Below are positions 41,674-49,986 of a DNA stretch of 64,000 bases, piece by piece. The notes below the pieces were generated by a model. That model worked only from the letters and a program-made list of their open reading frames with translations, made no database searches and had not been told where the DNA came from. How positions within the stretch are numbered: the first letter of the stretch is position 1; every line of letters starts with the position of its first letter. This DNA comes from Bradyrhizobium sp. CCGUVB4N (lineage in GTDB: Bacteria > Pseudomonadota > Alphaproteobacteria > Rhizobiales > Xanthobacteraceae): contig NZ_JANADP010000001.1 of assembly GCF_024199945.1 (NCBI RefSeq), forward strand, positions 3,782,001-3,846,000. The letters are read 5' to 3'. Position numbers and translations under genes: made by a program.

Positions 41674-43467
41674 ATGATGGTGCAAGATCGGCCAGATCGG
41701 ATCGAGCGCAGGTTATCGGCGATACTGGCGGCCGATGTGTCCGGTTATTCTCGACTCATGCACCATGAAGAGGAGGCCACCCACGCCAAGCTAATGACGC
41801 TGTTCGCGCAAGGCGTGAGGCCCGTCATCGCCGAACATGGCGGGCGTGTCGTGAAGAACACTGGCGACGGGTTTTTGGCAGAGTTTCCCAGTGCCGTGGA
41901 AGCGGTTCGAGCTGCGATACAATTTCAGGCGCGGGTCCGCCAACTTACCAACGGCGATCCGGAGGACAAGCGCATCGCTTTTCGGGTGGGCGTAAACATT
42001 GGTGACGTAATTGTCGAGCCCCACGATATCTTCGGCGACGGCGTCAATATTGCGGCCAGGCTTGAAGCTGTCGCAGAACCGGGCGGCATCTGCATCTCCT
42101 CGGCCGCCTACGATCAAATCCAGGGCAAGCTTGATGACAGGTTCACCGATCTAGGCGACCAGAACCTCAAGAACATCGGGCGTCCGGTTCGGGCCTATGC
42201 CGTGATCTTGGATGAATTTGGCCCAGGCAAGCTGTCTCAGCGTGTGGCATCAAGCCCATCCTCACCACCTCGCCGTTCCCTTGTTGTGCTGCCCTTCGCA
42301 AACCTCAGCCGCGATCCCGAACAGGACTACTTTGTTGATGGTGTGAGCGGGAGTCTCACCACAGACCTGTCGCGGATCAATGGCTCATTTGTCATCGGTC
42401 AACACACCGCCTTCACGTACAAGGGAAAGCTGATCGATGTCAGGCAGATTGGTCGCGAGTTGAATGTTCGCTACGCGCTTGAAGGCTCGGTGCAACGTTG
42501 CGAAAATCGTCTGCGTGTGAATGTTCAGTTGATCGATGCAAAGACGGGCAATCATCTATGGGCCGACCGCTTCGATAAGCCCATTGCTGACATGCTCGAC
42601 ATGCAGGACGAAATTGTGGCCAGGATTGCCCGTACGTTGGATGCCCAACTCATTGCTGCCGAGGCCCGGCACGCAACAAGAATGCTAAATCCCGATTCCA
42701 TGGATTTCTATTTCCAAGGCCGCCATTCCCTGAGCAAGGGACTAACACCCGAATACTTGAAAGAAGCTCGCGATTTTTTTGAATTGGCGTTGACAATTGA
42801 TCCTAGAAATGTCGACGCAATGAGCTGGATGGCGTCGGTCGAGGCTGCGCTAGGACTGTTGTTCTTGACCGACCACCCCCATGAACATCTCACGGCGTCA
42901 GAGACCCTGGTACTCAAGGCGCTGCGCCTTGCCCCCGACCACGCCTGGGCTCATTTCACGTTAGCTATGCTACGCATCTGCGCGAATCGGATGGTCCAAG
43001 GCGTGGCCGAGTGCCAGCGAGCTTTGGCACTAGACCGCAATTTGGCTGACGCGCACGTGATGATGGGCATCGCCAAATTTTATAGCGGTCGCGGAGCAGA
43101 TACGGAGTCTTACGTCATCGAGGCACTACGCCTGTCCCCACGCGATATTTTCGCCTTTCATTGGATGAGTACGGCGGGTTTTGCCAAGCTGCAGATCGAA
43201 GAAGACGCTGAAGCAGCCGCCTGGTTTGCCCGAGGAATCGAGGCCAACGGAAACTTTTCTAATCTGCATTTTGGGCACGCAGCAGCGCTCGCGCTTCTTG
43301 GAAGACTGGACGACGCTCAATTGGCCGCGAAAACAGGGCTTACACTTGATCCAACGTTTACTATCCGTCGCGTCAAAGATGCTCCAGTGCGCGGCGAAGC
43401 GGGGTTCGTTACTGGAGCCAAGCGCTTCGTCAAGGGATTGTACATCGCGGGAGTTCCGGAAGGATGA
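41674..43467 (+). CDS. class III adenylate/guanylate cyclase with FlgO/TPR-like C-terminal half
   Basis: A 597-residue protein. Residues ~10-180 form a class III nucleotide cyclase domain. Both metal-binding aspartates are present, Asp21 (LAADVSGYS) and Asp65 (NTGDGFLAEF), and DIFGDGVNIAARLEAVAEPG completes the core, so it looks active. Residues ~200-320 repeat the SLVVLPFANLSRDPEQDYF, GRELNVRYALEGSVQR and HLWADRFDKPI segment, followed by TPR-like helices to the end. This C-terminal two-thirds is paralogous to the protein at 34896. ATG 41674 is preferred over the TTG at 41668. No membrane segment; the signal sensed is unknown. Confidence 0.86.
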   Translation: MMVQDRPDRIERRLSAILAADVSGYSRLMHHEEEATHAKLMTLFAQGVRPVIAEHGGRVVKNTGDGFLAEFPSAVEAVRAAIQFQARVRQLTNGDPEDKRIAFRVGVNIGDVIVEPHDIFGDGVNIAARLEAVAEPGGICISSAAYDQIQGKLDDRFTDLGDQNLKNIGRPVRAYAVILDEFGPGKLSQRVASSPSSPPRRSLVVLPFANLSRDPEQDYFVDGVSGSLTTDLSRINGSFVIGQHTAFTYKGKLIDVRQIGRELNVRYALEGSVQRCENRLRVNVQLIDAKTGNHLWADRFDKPIADMLDMQDEIVARIARTLDAQLIAAEARHATRMLNPDSMDFYFQGRHSLSKGLTPEYLKEARDFFELALTIDPRNVDAMSWMASVEAALGLLFLTDHPHEHLTASETLVLKALRLAPDHAWAHFTLAMLRICANRMVQGVAECQRALALDRNLADAHVMMGIAKFYSGRGADTESYVIEALRLSPRDIFAFHWMSTAGFAKLQIEEDAEAAAWFARGIEANGNFSNLHFGHAAALALLGRLDDAQLAAKTGLTLDPTFTIRRVKDAPVRGEAGFVTGAKRFVKGLYIAGVPEG

Positions 43468-43468
43468 T

Positions 43469-43492
43469 GCCCGCTTCGGGCTGAAAGCGGGC
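43469..43492 (+). terminator. palindrome GCCCGCTT-N8-AAGCGGGC just after the cyclase gene
   Basis: A perfect 8-bp stem with an 8-base loop one base after the cyclase stop, followed by TTTCC. It belongs to the short palindromic repeat family (compare 39684) and could serve as a terminator. A related degenerate element follows the paralogous gene at 36473. Confidence 0.5.
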
Positions 43493-43567
43493 TTTCCCTC
43501 ACGGTCCGCCGACAGCCCGAGGGCTGTATTCGCGGCATTGGAGATAAACGTCGCTCATAGCCCGTGG

Positions 43568-43646
43568 GCAAACCTCGTCCAGTTCCTTCCATTCGCAAGC
43601 GGCAACAAGCATTTCTCGATGCTGACGCGCGCTATGCGGCCCAGCG
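43568..43646 (+). pseudogene. orphan 3' end of an EthD-like gene
   Basis: Reads ANLVQFLPFASG then NKHFSMLTRAMRPSG. About 17 of 25 residues match the C-terminus of the EthD-like protein ending at 32703, and the aligned DNA is roughly 84% identical over about 69 bases by eye. No upstream part of the gene is present. It is therefore a gene remnant, or one of two repeats flanking the accessory stretch 32704-43570. Confidence 0.7.
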
Positions 43647-43667
43647 GGGCTTTACAATCCAGACGGC

Positions 43668-44636
43668 CTATTTTGGTTTGATGGCCTTGAGCATCGATTC
43701 AGTGTCGGTCAGCCAGACGCTTCCGTCGTTTTTCAACCGTGCCAGCACGCGCCGCATCGCGGCTGCGCCATCGGGGGTGCCAACGACAAAGGGATGGATT
43801 CCGATCACCACCGTGGTCGCCTCGCGAGCCGGATCACCGCGCGCTTCCTCGGCGAGCTCGATCACGTAATCGAGCCACAGTTTCTCGATCTCGGTCGATG
43901 ACTTCATGCGCGACAGATTTTGCCCCATGTCGACGGTAACGACTGGATAGGGCAATAGCATCAGCGGTCCGTTCGGCGTGTCGAGCTGCGATACGATGTC
44001 CGAATCCATGCCATCAATGGTGGTGACGCCCGCGGCAGCCATCGCCTGCATTGTGTCGGAATTGGCATAGACGCTCGGGCTCGACCAGCCGGTCGATTTC
44101 ACGCCCGTCGTCGACGCGATGAGCGCGAGGGTGTCGTTGATGTAGCCTTTCTGCTCATCGAGGCCACGACCGAGTGGCAGCATGTGGCTGGTGTTGTTCA
44201 TGCCGTGGGCGACGATCGGCGCGTTCGGCTGAAGGCTGCGAAGCTCCTTCCATTCCGACGGATGGGCGCGCGGAAATTCCGCATTCAAGGCGATGCTGAG
44301 CGGCACATCCAGATCCCTGAAAAGGCGGGCGACGCGCAGGTTTCCCCAACTCAACGAATATTGGCGGAAGTTTTCGTTGACGAGATCCGGGCTCCGGCCG
44401 GCAAGGTCGGGGCGGTAGACCGGTCCCTGGCCAAAGCCGAATTCCTCGACAAAGAGCACGAAACTCACGGCCACTTTCTTGCCGCCGGGCCAGGCGGCGA
44501 CATGGACGGGGTTGCGTGGAAATTTCGTGATCCAGTCGACCTCCTGCTGCGCCGAAACCGTTGCAGGCATCACGAGCGACAGGACGGCGGCCGTCGCAAC
44601 GAGCAGTCCGAATTGGCGGGACCGGCATCGCATCAT
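43668..44636 (-). CDS. secreted polysaccharide-deacetylase-family protein (PuuE-like)
   Basis: A 322-residue protein with a signal peptide (RQFGLLVATAAVLSLVMPATVSA|QQ). The mature part matches NodB-fold proteins of the PuuE/allantoinase-like branch: AVSFVLFVEEFGFGQG, RPDLAGRSPDLVNENFRQY, LNAEFPRAHPSEW, VAHGMNNTSH, STGWSSPS and PLMLLPYPVVTVDM. The normal metal-binding FDDG is replaced by VEEF, as is common in this branch, so metal-dependent deacetylation is uncertain. Signal-peptide export is unusual for PuuE. Its substrate may be an N-acyl or amidic compound. It stands alone. Confidence 0.8.
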   Translation of the reverse strand: MMRCRSRQFGLLVATAAVLSLVMPATVSAQQEVDWITKFPRNPVHVAAWPGGKKVAVSFVLFVEEFGFGQGPVYRPDLAGRSPDLVNENFRQYSLSWGNLRVARLFRDLDVPLSIALNAEFPRAHPSEWKELRSLQPNAPIVAHGMNNTSHMLPLGRGLDEQKGYINDTLALIASTTGVKSTGWSSPSVYANSDTMQAMAAAGVTTIDGMDSDIVSQLDTPNGPLMLLPYPVVTVDMGQNLSRMKSSTEIEKLWLDYVIELAEEARGDPAREATTVVIGIHPFVVGTPDGAAAMRRVLARLKNDGSVWLTDTESMLKAIKPK

Positions 44637-44865
44637 GATCGGCGGCCGTCGGTGGAGATTGGCAAGCGAGGCCTCCCAGGAGTGATCTGTCGGTGCATGA
44701 TCTCGTCCGTCAATCGCCGCCGGGCGCCGCGGGCCGAGACGCTTTTTCCCCGGACCGGACTTGTCCGAGACGCACGGTCTGAAGGTCGTAGATAGAGCGT
44801 TCGGCCTTAAAAAATCGTATTGGACGCGACGGATTTCGTCGCGGCGAACGACCGGCTTGCTCCGG

Positions 44866-46050
44866 CTACAGGACCTTGCTTGCGCCGGGAATTTGCCGCA
44901 GCGCGCGCGTGAGCGCCCAGCTGAATGCGACTGTCAGCACGAAGCCGACGGTCGCCTTGACGATCGCCGGTAGATTGTAATCGAACAGCCAATACTGCAG
45001 CCAAAGCGCGATCGGGTAGTGCACCAGGAAGATGCCGAAGGCGTCTGCCTGCATCGGGTCGAGAAGCCTGGCGGTGCCCGATTGCTTGAACCTCTGGAAA
45101 AACGCCAGGATGAGAAACATGATGGCGACGCTGAAGACTGTGAAGCAGGCGGCGTAAAGGCCTTCGTACCAGTCCGGCAGCGGCGATGGATTGCCGAGGA
45201 TTTCCCGCTTGATGTAGATCAGTCCCCAGAGCAGACAGTACGGCACGATCGCGAGCACCATCCACTCCCAGCTGACCTTTGCCATGCGGCCGTCGGCCGC
45301 GAGCAGGCCGCGGTCCATATTCGCGACGCCGATACCGGCGCCGAAAAAGAAGTAGCTGGCATAGAGCATCACCCGCCCGAGCTGCACCGAGAATGGCCCA
45401 AACTCGAACCAGGTGCTGTGTCCGTAGTGCATCAGCCCGGGAATGTAGAACGCCGCGGTCACGGCCAGCATGACGGCGAAGAAGTCGGCCGGCCGGCGGC
45501 GGCCGTGCAGGGAAAGACGATTAAGCGGGTCGAGCAGGTGGGGTCGCAGTCGAAACAGCAGGCACGCCGCCAGGTCGAAGGCGAACAGGACCCAGAGAAA
45601 CCAGATCGGTCCGCTCGGCCACGGGCCCTTGGTGATCATGTTCCAGTAGTACTCCGAAAAGCCGATTTCGGGGTGTTGTCGGAGCGAGATGGCGTAGTAG
45701 GCGAGCGGGATGACCGTGAAGGCGCAGATCAAGAACGGCAGGCCGAGCCGGAGCAAGCGGTCCTGGAGATAGTTGGCCACCCCCTTACGGGCGATGCCGG
45801 ACCAGGCGAACAGCCCGGACAGGAAAAAGAACATCGCCATGAAGAAACTGTCGGTGGCGAGCACGATCATGTCGAAGCCGAAGAAGTACTTCGGGTCGGT
45901 GTGGCCGAAATAGGTGTACGGAATCACGGCATGATGCAGCAACACGACCAGGGTCAGAAACGTACGGGCCCGGTCGATCGCGGGGTTGCGGGACTTCGCC
46001 TTGGGAACTGACCGCACATCGGCCGTCATACCAACCTCGAGGGTCGTCAT
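44866..46050 (-). CDS. acyltransferase-3 family integral membrane protein
   Basis: A 394-residue protein with about ten membrane segments. It has the acyltransferase-3 start (NPAIDRARTFLTLVVLLHHAV, with the early His-His), an RLLRLGLPFL segment and PIWFLWVLFAFDLAACLLF in the middle. This family moves acyl groups onto sugars or glucans at the inner membrane (OpgC, OafA relatives). The ~230 bases downstream (44637-44865) show no gene. It may act on the cell envelope; pairing with the neighbouring deacetylase is possible but unproven. Confidence 0.82.
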   Translation of the reverse strand: MTTLEVGMTADVRSVPKAKSRNPAIDRARTFLTLVVLLHHAVIPYTYFGHTDPKYFFGFDMIVLATDSFFMAMFFFLSGLFAWSGIARKGVANYLQDRLLRLGLPFLICAFTVIPLAYYAISLRQHPEIGFSEYYWNMITKGPWPSGPIWFLWVLFAFDLAACLLFRLRPHLLDPLNRLSLHGRRRPADFFAVMLAVTAAFYIPGLMHYGHSTWFEFGPFSVQLGRVMLYASYFFFGAGIGVANMDRGLLAADGRMAKVSWEWMVLAIVPYCLLWGLIYIKREILGNPSPLPDWYEGLYAACFTVFSVAIMFLILAFFQRFKQSGTARLLDPMQADAFGIFLVHYPIALWLQYWLFDYNLPAIVKATVGFVLTVAFSWALTRALRQIPGASKVL

Positions 46051-46397
46051 GATTTGCTGCTCCCATCCTCAGAACGGCGCGTTTTGCCCGCCACAGACTA
46101 CGTCCTGCGCGGGCATGACCTTGACGTGGATCAATGGTAGAGCACGACTGTATCGCTGGCTGCCCGTATGGAGCGCTTCTGCGCACGGACTCAGCTGGCC
46201 ACATTCGCTGTCCAGACCTGGCCTTCTGTACTGTCGGACCGCCGTCCGCACCCCCGGCGAGCGGCGATGATGGCATCATGCCACTGTTTTGCCCGACGGA
46301 TCAAGCGGATTTCGCAAAATCAGCAGTTTCCTGCGACTAAACCATTGATGTCGCTGTCACCGGCTACTGTGCATGGGGTTGTTTTCGATAGTCTTGG
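46051..46397. other. 347-base intergenic stretch without a gene
   Basis: No believable gene. From about 46270 the DNA (TGTTTTGCCCGACGGATCAA onward, to the CATGGGGTTGTTTTC region) resembles, from memory, an intergenic element scattered through Bradyrhizobium genomes. The left part probably holds the acyltransferase promoter. Confidence 0.4.
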
Positions 46398-46420
46398 GGC
46401 CGGGCCGCGAAAGCCCGGCC
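46398..46420 (-). terminator. GC-rich hairpin at the end of the liv operon
   Basis: GGCCGGGC and GCCCGGCC pair across a 7-base loop, five bases past the livF stop on the minus strand. No long U-tract follows. Position makes it the likely end of the livK-H-MG-F transcript. Confidence 0.55.
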
Positions 46421-46425
46421 TGATG

Positions 46426-47139
46426 TCAGTGTCCGCCGAGATAGGCCGTGATCAGCTTGGGATCGTGGATGAGATCCCTGGCGGGGCCGGACTGCACGAT
46501 CTCGCCGGTCTCGAGCACGTAGCCGTAATCGGCCGTCTCCAGCGCGGCGCGGGCGTTCTGCTCGACCAGCAGGATCGACACGCCGAGATCGCGCAGCGAT
46601 GCGATGGTGCGAAAGATCTCGCGCACGATCAGCGGCGCGAGGCCGAGGCTCGGTTCGTCCAGCATCAGCAGCTTCGGCTTGGCCATCAGCGCGCGCCCGA
46701 GTGCGAGCATCTGGCGCTCGCCGCCGGAGAGGGTGCCGGCGGCCTGGCGTTGCCGCTCCTTCAGACGGGGAAAGCGATCGTAGACCTCGCCCAGCGTCTT
46801 CTGGACGCCGGAGCGGTCGCGCAGGCTGTAGGAGCCGAGCAGAAGATTGTCGGCGACCGACATGTCGGAGAACAGCTCGCGCTTTTCCGGGACCAGGCAC
46901 AGCCGGCGCTCGACGCGATCCTCGACGGACATTTTTCCGATGTCGCCGCCCTGGAAGACCATGCGGCCGCGCGATGCGAGCAGCCCGATGGCCGCCATCA
47001 GCAGCGTGGTCTTGCCGGCACCGTTCGGGCCGATGACGGTGACGATCTGGCCTTCTTCGATCGACAGCGAGACGTTGCGGACCGCTTCGACGTTGTCGTA
47101 GCAGACGGTCACGTCCGTCATGGAAAACATCCCGCTCAC
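46426..47139 (-). CDS. livF: branched-chain amino acid-type ABC transporter ATPase (LivF)
   Basis: A 237-residue cytoplasmic ATPase with Walker A GPNGAGKTTL near residue 38, signature LSGGERQMLALGRAL and Walker B LLMLDEPSLGLAP. The C-terminus GPARDLIHDPKLITAYLGGH is typical of LivF. A GTG at 47139 overlaps the upstream stop by four bases (GTGA); an ATG at 47130 is an alternative. It completes an importer whose substrate is probably the acid degraded by the neighbouring genes rather than a branched-chain amino acid. Confidence 0.92.
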   Translation of the reverse strand: MSGMFSMTDVTVCYDNVEAVRNVSLSIEEGQIVTVIGPNGAGKTTLLMAAIGLLASRGRMVFQGGDIGKMSVEDRVERRLCLVPEKRELFSDMSVADNLLLGSYSLRDRSGVQKTLGEVYDRFPRLKERQRQAAGTLSGGERQMLALGRALMAKPKLLMLDEPSLGLAPLIVREIFRTIASLRDLGVSILLVEQNARAALETADYGYVLETGEIVQSGPARDLIHDPKLITAYLGGH

Positions 47140-48905
47140 GCGACGCCTCCGAGATAGGCCTCTTGAACCCGTTCGTCGCTGCGGATCGCCGCTGGCGCGC
47201 CTTCGCAGAGTTTTGAGCCGAAATCGAGCACCACGATGCGGTCGACCAGCGACATCACGAACTCCATGTCGTGCTCGACGATCAGGATGGTCAGATGGTC
47301 CGCCCGCAGCGAGCGAAGCAGCTCCGCAAGCCGCAGCTTCTCCTGGCGGCGCAGGCCTGCCGCCGGCTCGTCCAGCACCAGCAGCGCCGGGTCGGCGGCC
47401 AGCGCACGGGCGATCTCCAGGATACGCTGGTTGCCGAGCGGCAGATTGCCTGCGAGCTCGAACGGCTTTTCACCGAGGCCGACGCGCTCGAGCTGCGTCA
47501 GGGCCTCGTGCCGCGCGCTGGCCTCCTCACGCTGGTTGAGGCGGAAGGCGCCGGCGAACAGGCCCGTGCCGGTGCGGGCGTAGGTGCCGAGCATCACGTT
47601 TTCCAGAAGGCTCATGCGCGGCCGCAGCTTCACGTGCTGGAAGGTCCGCGCGACACCCGCCTTGGCGATGCGGGATTGCGCATCATGCGTAATGGGGCGT
47701 CCCGCAAAGACGATCTCGCCCTTGTTGACCCTGAGCGCGCCGGTCAGGCAGTTGAACATCGTGCTCTTGCCGGCGCCGTTCGGGCCGATGACGGCAAGGA
47801 TCTCGCCGGACCGGACCTCGAAGCTGACATTGTTGACCGCGACCAGCCCGCCGAACCGGCGCTCGGCGCCGTCGACTTTCAGAAGCAGCTCGCCCGGCGT
47901 CGGTTGGGGGCGACGCGGCAGCGGCGGCGCAGGCTGCGGCCGCTCGCGTTTGATCTTCGGCAGATAGCGCGCGACGAACGGCACGATGCCCTGCCGCGCC
48001 CATTGCAGGAACAGGATGAACAATGCGGAGAAGGCGACGATCTCGAGCTGGCCGGAGGCGCCCTTGGCGATCAGCGGCAGATAGTCCTGCACGCTGTTCT
48101 TTAGCAGGGTGACGACGGCGGCACCCACGACGCCGCCGAGCAGGCTACCGGCGCCGCCGACCATCGACATCATCAGATATTCGATGCCCATGCCTGCATC
48201 GAACGGGCCCGGGCTGATGAAGCGGCTCATATGGGCGTAGAGCCAGCCCGAGAGCGAAGCCAGAAAGGCCGCGATCACGAAGGTCACGAGCTTGATCCGG
48301 AAGGCGTTGATGCCGAGGCTCTCGACCAGCGTATTGCCGCCGCGCAGCGCGCGCATGGCGCGACCGAGCCTGGAGTCCAGCAGATTGTATCCGAGCAGGA
48401 GGACGGCCGCGACGATGCCCCAGATCAGGAAGTAGATCTGCGCGCTCGACACCAGCGCGAGCGATCCGATGCTGATCGGCGGGATCGACGAGATGCCGTT
48501 GAAGCGGCCGAGTCCCTCGACATTGCCGAACAGGAAGCCGATGGCGAGACCCCAGGCGACGGTCGAGAGCGAGAGGAAATGGCCCTGGAGCCGCAAGGTG
48601 ACGACGCCGAGGATGGCTGCGACGCAACAGGTCAGCGCCACGCCGAACAGGAGGCCGAGCCACGGGGAGTATCCGTTCAATGCGGAGACCCAGGCGGTCG
48701 CATAGGCCGCGACGCCCACGAACGCCGCCTGTCCGAACGACACGATGCCGCCGACGCCGGTGAGCAGCGCAAGGCCGATGGCGACCAGCGAGTAGATGCC
48801 GATATAGTTCATCAACGTGATGCTGAACGGGCTCAGCACGAGAGGGGCGAGCGCGAGGCACACCACTGCCGCCACCGCAGCAAGCTGAACGTGAAGGCGC
48901 GTCAT
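47136..48905 (-). CDS. LivM permease fused to LivG ATPase
   Basis: A 589-residue fusion. Residues ~1-310 are a LivM-type permease with multiple membrane helices (SIVLMNYIGIYSLVAIGLALL-like start, YLMMSMVGGAGSLLGGVVGA). Residues ~335-589 are a LivG-type ATPase (GPNGAGKSTMFNCLTGAL, LPLGNQRILEIARALA, LLVLDEPAAGLRRQEKLRL). A Pro/Arg-rich linker (RERPQPAPPLPRRPQPTPG) joins them. LivG's usual LSGGQ is replaced by LPLGNQ, as in many LivG proteins. It overlaps both neighbours by four bases, so the set is translated together. Confidence 0.92.
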   Translation of the reverse strand: MTRLHVQLAAVAAVVCLALAPLVLSPFSITLMNYIGIYSLVAIGLALLTGVGGIVSFGQAAFVGVAAYATAWVSALNGYSPWLGLLFGVALTCCVAAILGVVTLRLQGHFLSLSTVAWGLAIGFLFGNVEGLGRFNGISSIPPISIGSLALVSSAQIYFLIWGIVAAVLLLGYNLLDSRLGRAMRALRGGNTLVESLGINAFRIKLVTFVIAAFLASLSGWLYAHMSRFISPGPFDAGMGIEYLMMSMVGGAGSLLGGVVGAAVVTLLKNSVQDYLPLIAKGASGQLEIVAFSALFILFLQWARQGIVPFVARYLPKIKRERPQPAPPLPRRPQPTPGELLLKVDGAERRFGGLVAVNNVSFEVRSGEILAVIGPNGAGKSTMFNCLTGALRVNKGEIVFAGRPITHDAQSRIAKAGVARTFQHVKLRPRMSLLENVMLGTYARTGTGLFAGAFRLNQREEASARHEALTQLERVGLGEKPFELAGNLPLGNQRILEIARALAADPALLVLDEPAAGLRRQEKLRLAELLRSLRADHLTILIVEHDMEFVMSLVDRIVVLDFGSKLCEGAPAAIRSDERVQEAYLGGVA

Positions 48906-49945
48906 TCCTCGATCTCCTCCTCGGAATGCAGCGAGGCGAGGGATCGCCAGATCAGGATCGGGATCAGCAGCGAGAACACGATGACGTCCTTCAGCGCGCT
49001 GCTCTCGAAGGATGCGAAGCTCTCGAGGATGCCGACGCCGACGGCGCCGATCGCAGCCCCGGGATAGCTGGTCATGCCGCCGACGATGGCGCCGACGAAG
49101 GCCTTGAGGCCGATCAGAAAGCCGGAATCGTAGAACACCGTGTTGACCGGCGCGATCAGGATTCCGGATACGCCCGCCATCAGCGATCCCAGCAGATAGG
49201 CGATCGTGCCGGCGCGGGCGGGCCGTATCCCCATCAGGCGGGAGCCGGTCCGGTTCACGGCCGTGGCGCGCAGCGATTTTCCGACCAGCGTAAAGTCGAA
49301 GAAGAGATAGAGCAGGCCGCTGAAAACGAGGGCTGCAATCACGATCAGCATGGTCTGGCCCGAGACCAGCACGCCGGCGAACTCGGTCGAGAACGACGTC
49401 AGCGGTTCGGTTCTGACGCCTTCGGGGCCGAAGAAGAGCAGGCCGAGGCCCACCAGCGCGAAATGCAGCGCGACGGAGACCGTCAGCAGCAACAGCACCG
49501 TTCCGTCCGCGATGGGGCGGAAGACGATCCGGTCCAGAAGCGGCGCGATCGGCGTGATCAGCATCAGCGCAAGCACGAGCCTGACGGCAAGCGGCGGCTC
49601 GGCGCGCATCGTCAGCCAGGCGAGGCCGACGACGGCGAGCGGAAGTACGAGATAAAAAAGGAGGGCACGCGGCAGCAGGCGAAGCTCGCCGGAGCGCAGC
49701 AGCGAGATGATCTCGATCAGGGTCGCGAGGCCGGCCAGGATGACGACGAGTGCGCCGGTTCCGGGAAAGCGCTTCGCATCGAGGGCCGCCAGCGTCAGGG
49801 CCGTGAATGCGGCGATGTCGCCAAAAGGAATGAAGATGACCCGTGTCACCGTGAAGATGAGGACGGTCCCGATCGCCACCAGCGCATAGACTGCGCCGGT
49901 GGCGATCCCGTCGATCCCAAGGATGGCTGCGATGTCGCTCGTCAT
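48902..49945 (-). CDS. livH: branched-chain amino acid-type ABC permease (LivH)
   Basis: A 347-residue permease, slightly longer than usual LivH, with about eight or nine helices. Conserved parts are GIATGAVYALVAIGTVLIF at the start, LRATAVNRTGSRLMGIRPAR and the C-terminal VGAIVGGMTSYPGAAIGAV. It forms the membrane channel with the LivM half of the fused protein. The start lies 41 bases after the binding-protein stop. Confidence 0.91.
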   Translation of the reverse strand: MTSDIAAILGIDGIATGAVYALVAIGTVLIFTVTRVIFIPFGDIAAFTALTLAALDAKRFPGTGALVVILAGLATLIEIISLLRSGELRLLPRALLFYLVLPLAVVGLAWLTMRAEPPLAVRLVLALMLITPIAPLLDRIVFRPIADGTVLLLLTVSVALHFALVGLGLLFFGPEGVRTEPLTSFSTEFAGVLVSGQTMLIVIAALVFSGLLYLFFDFTLVGKSLRATAVNRTGSRLMGIRPARAGTIAYLLGSLMAGVSGILIAPVNTVFYDSGFLIGLKAFVGAIVGGMTSYPGAAIGAVGVGILESFASFESSALKDVIVFSLLIPILIWRSLASLHSEEEIEE

Positions 49946-49986
49946 TGAGACGCCGTTGCTCCTTCTGGCTGCCTGCCGCCGTCCGG

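Noticed and set aside
46134..46340. A 68-codon cysteine-containing frame before the acyltransferase gene
   Set aside because: It reads through DNA that looks like a dispersed Bradyrhizobium intergenic element, with no convincing start or domain.
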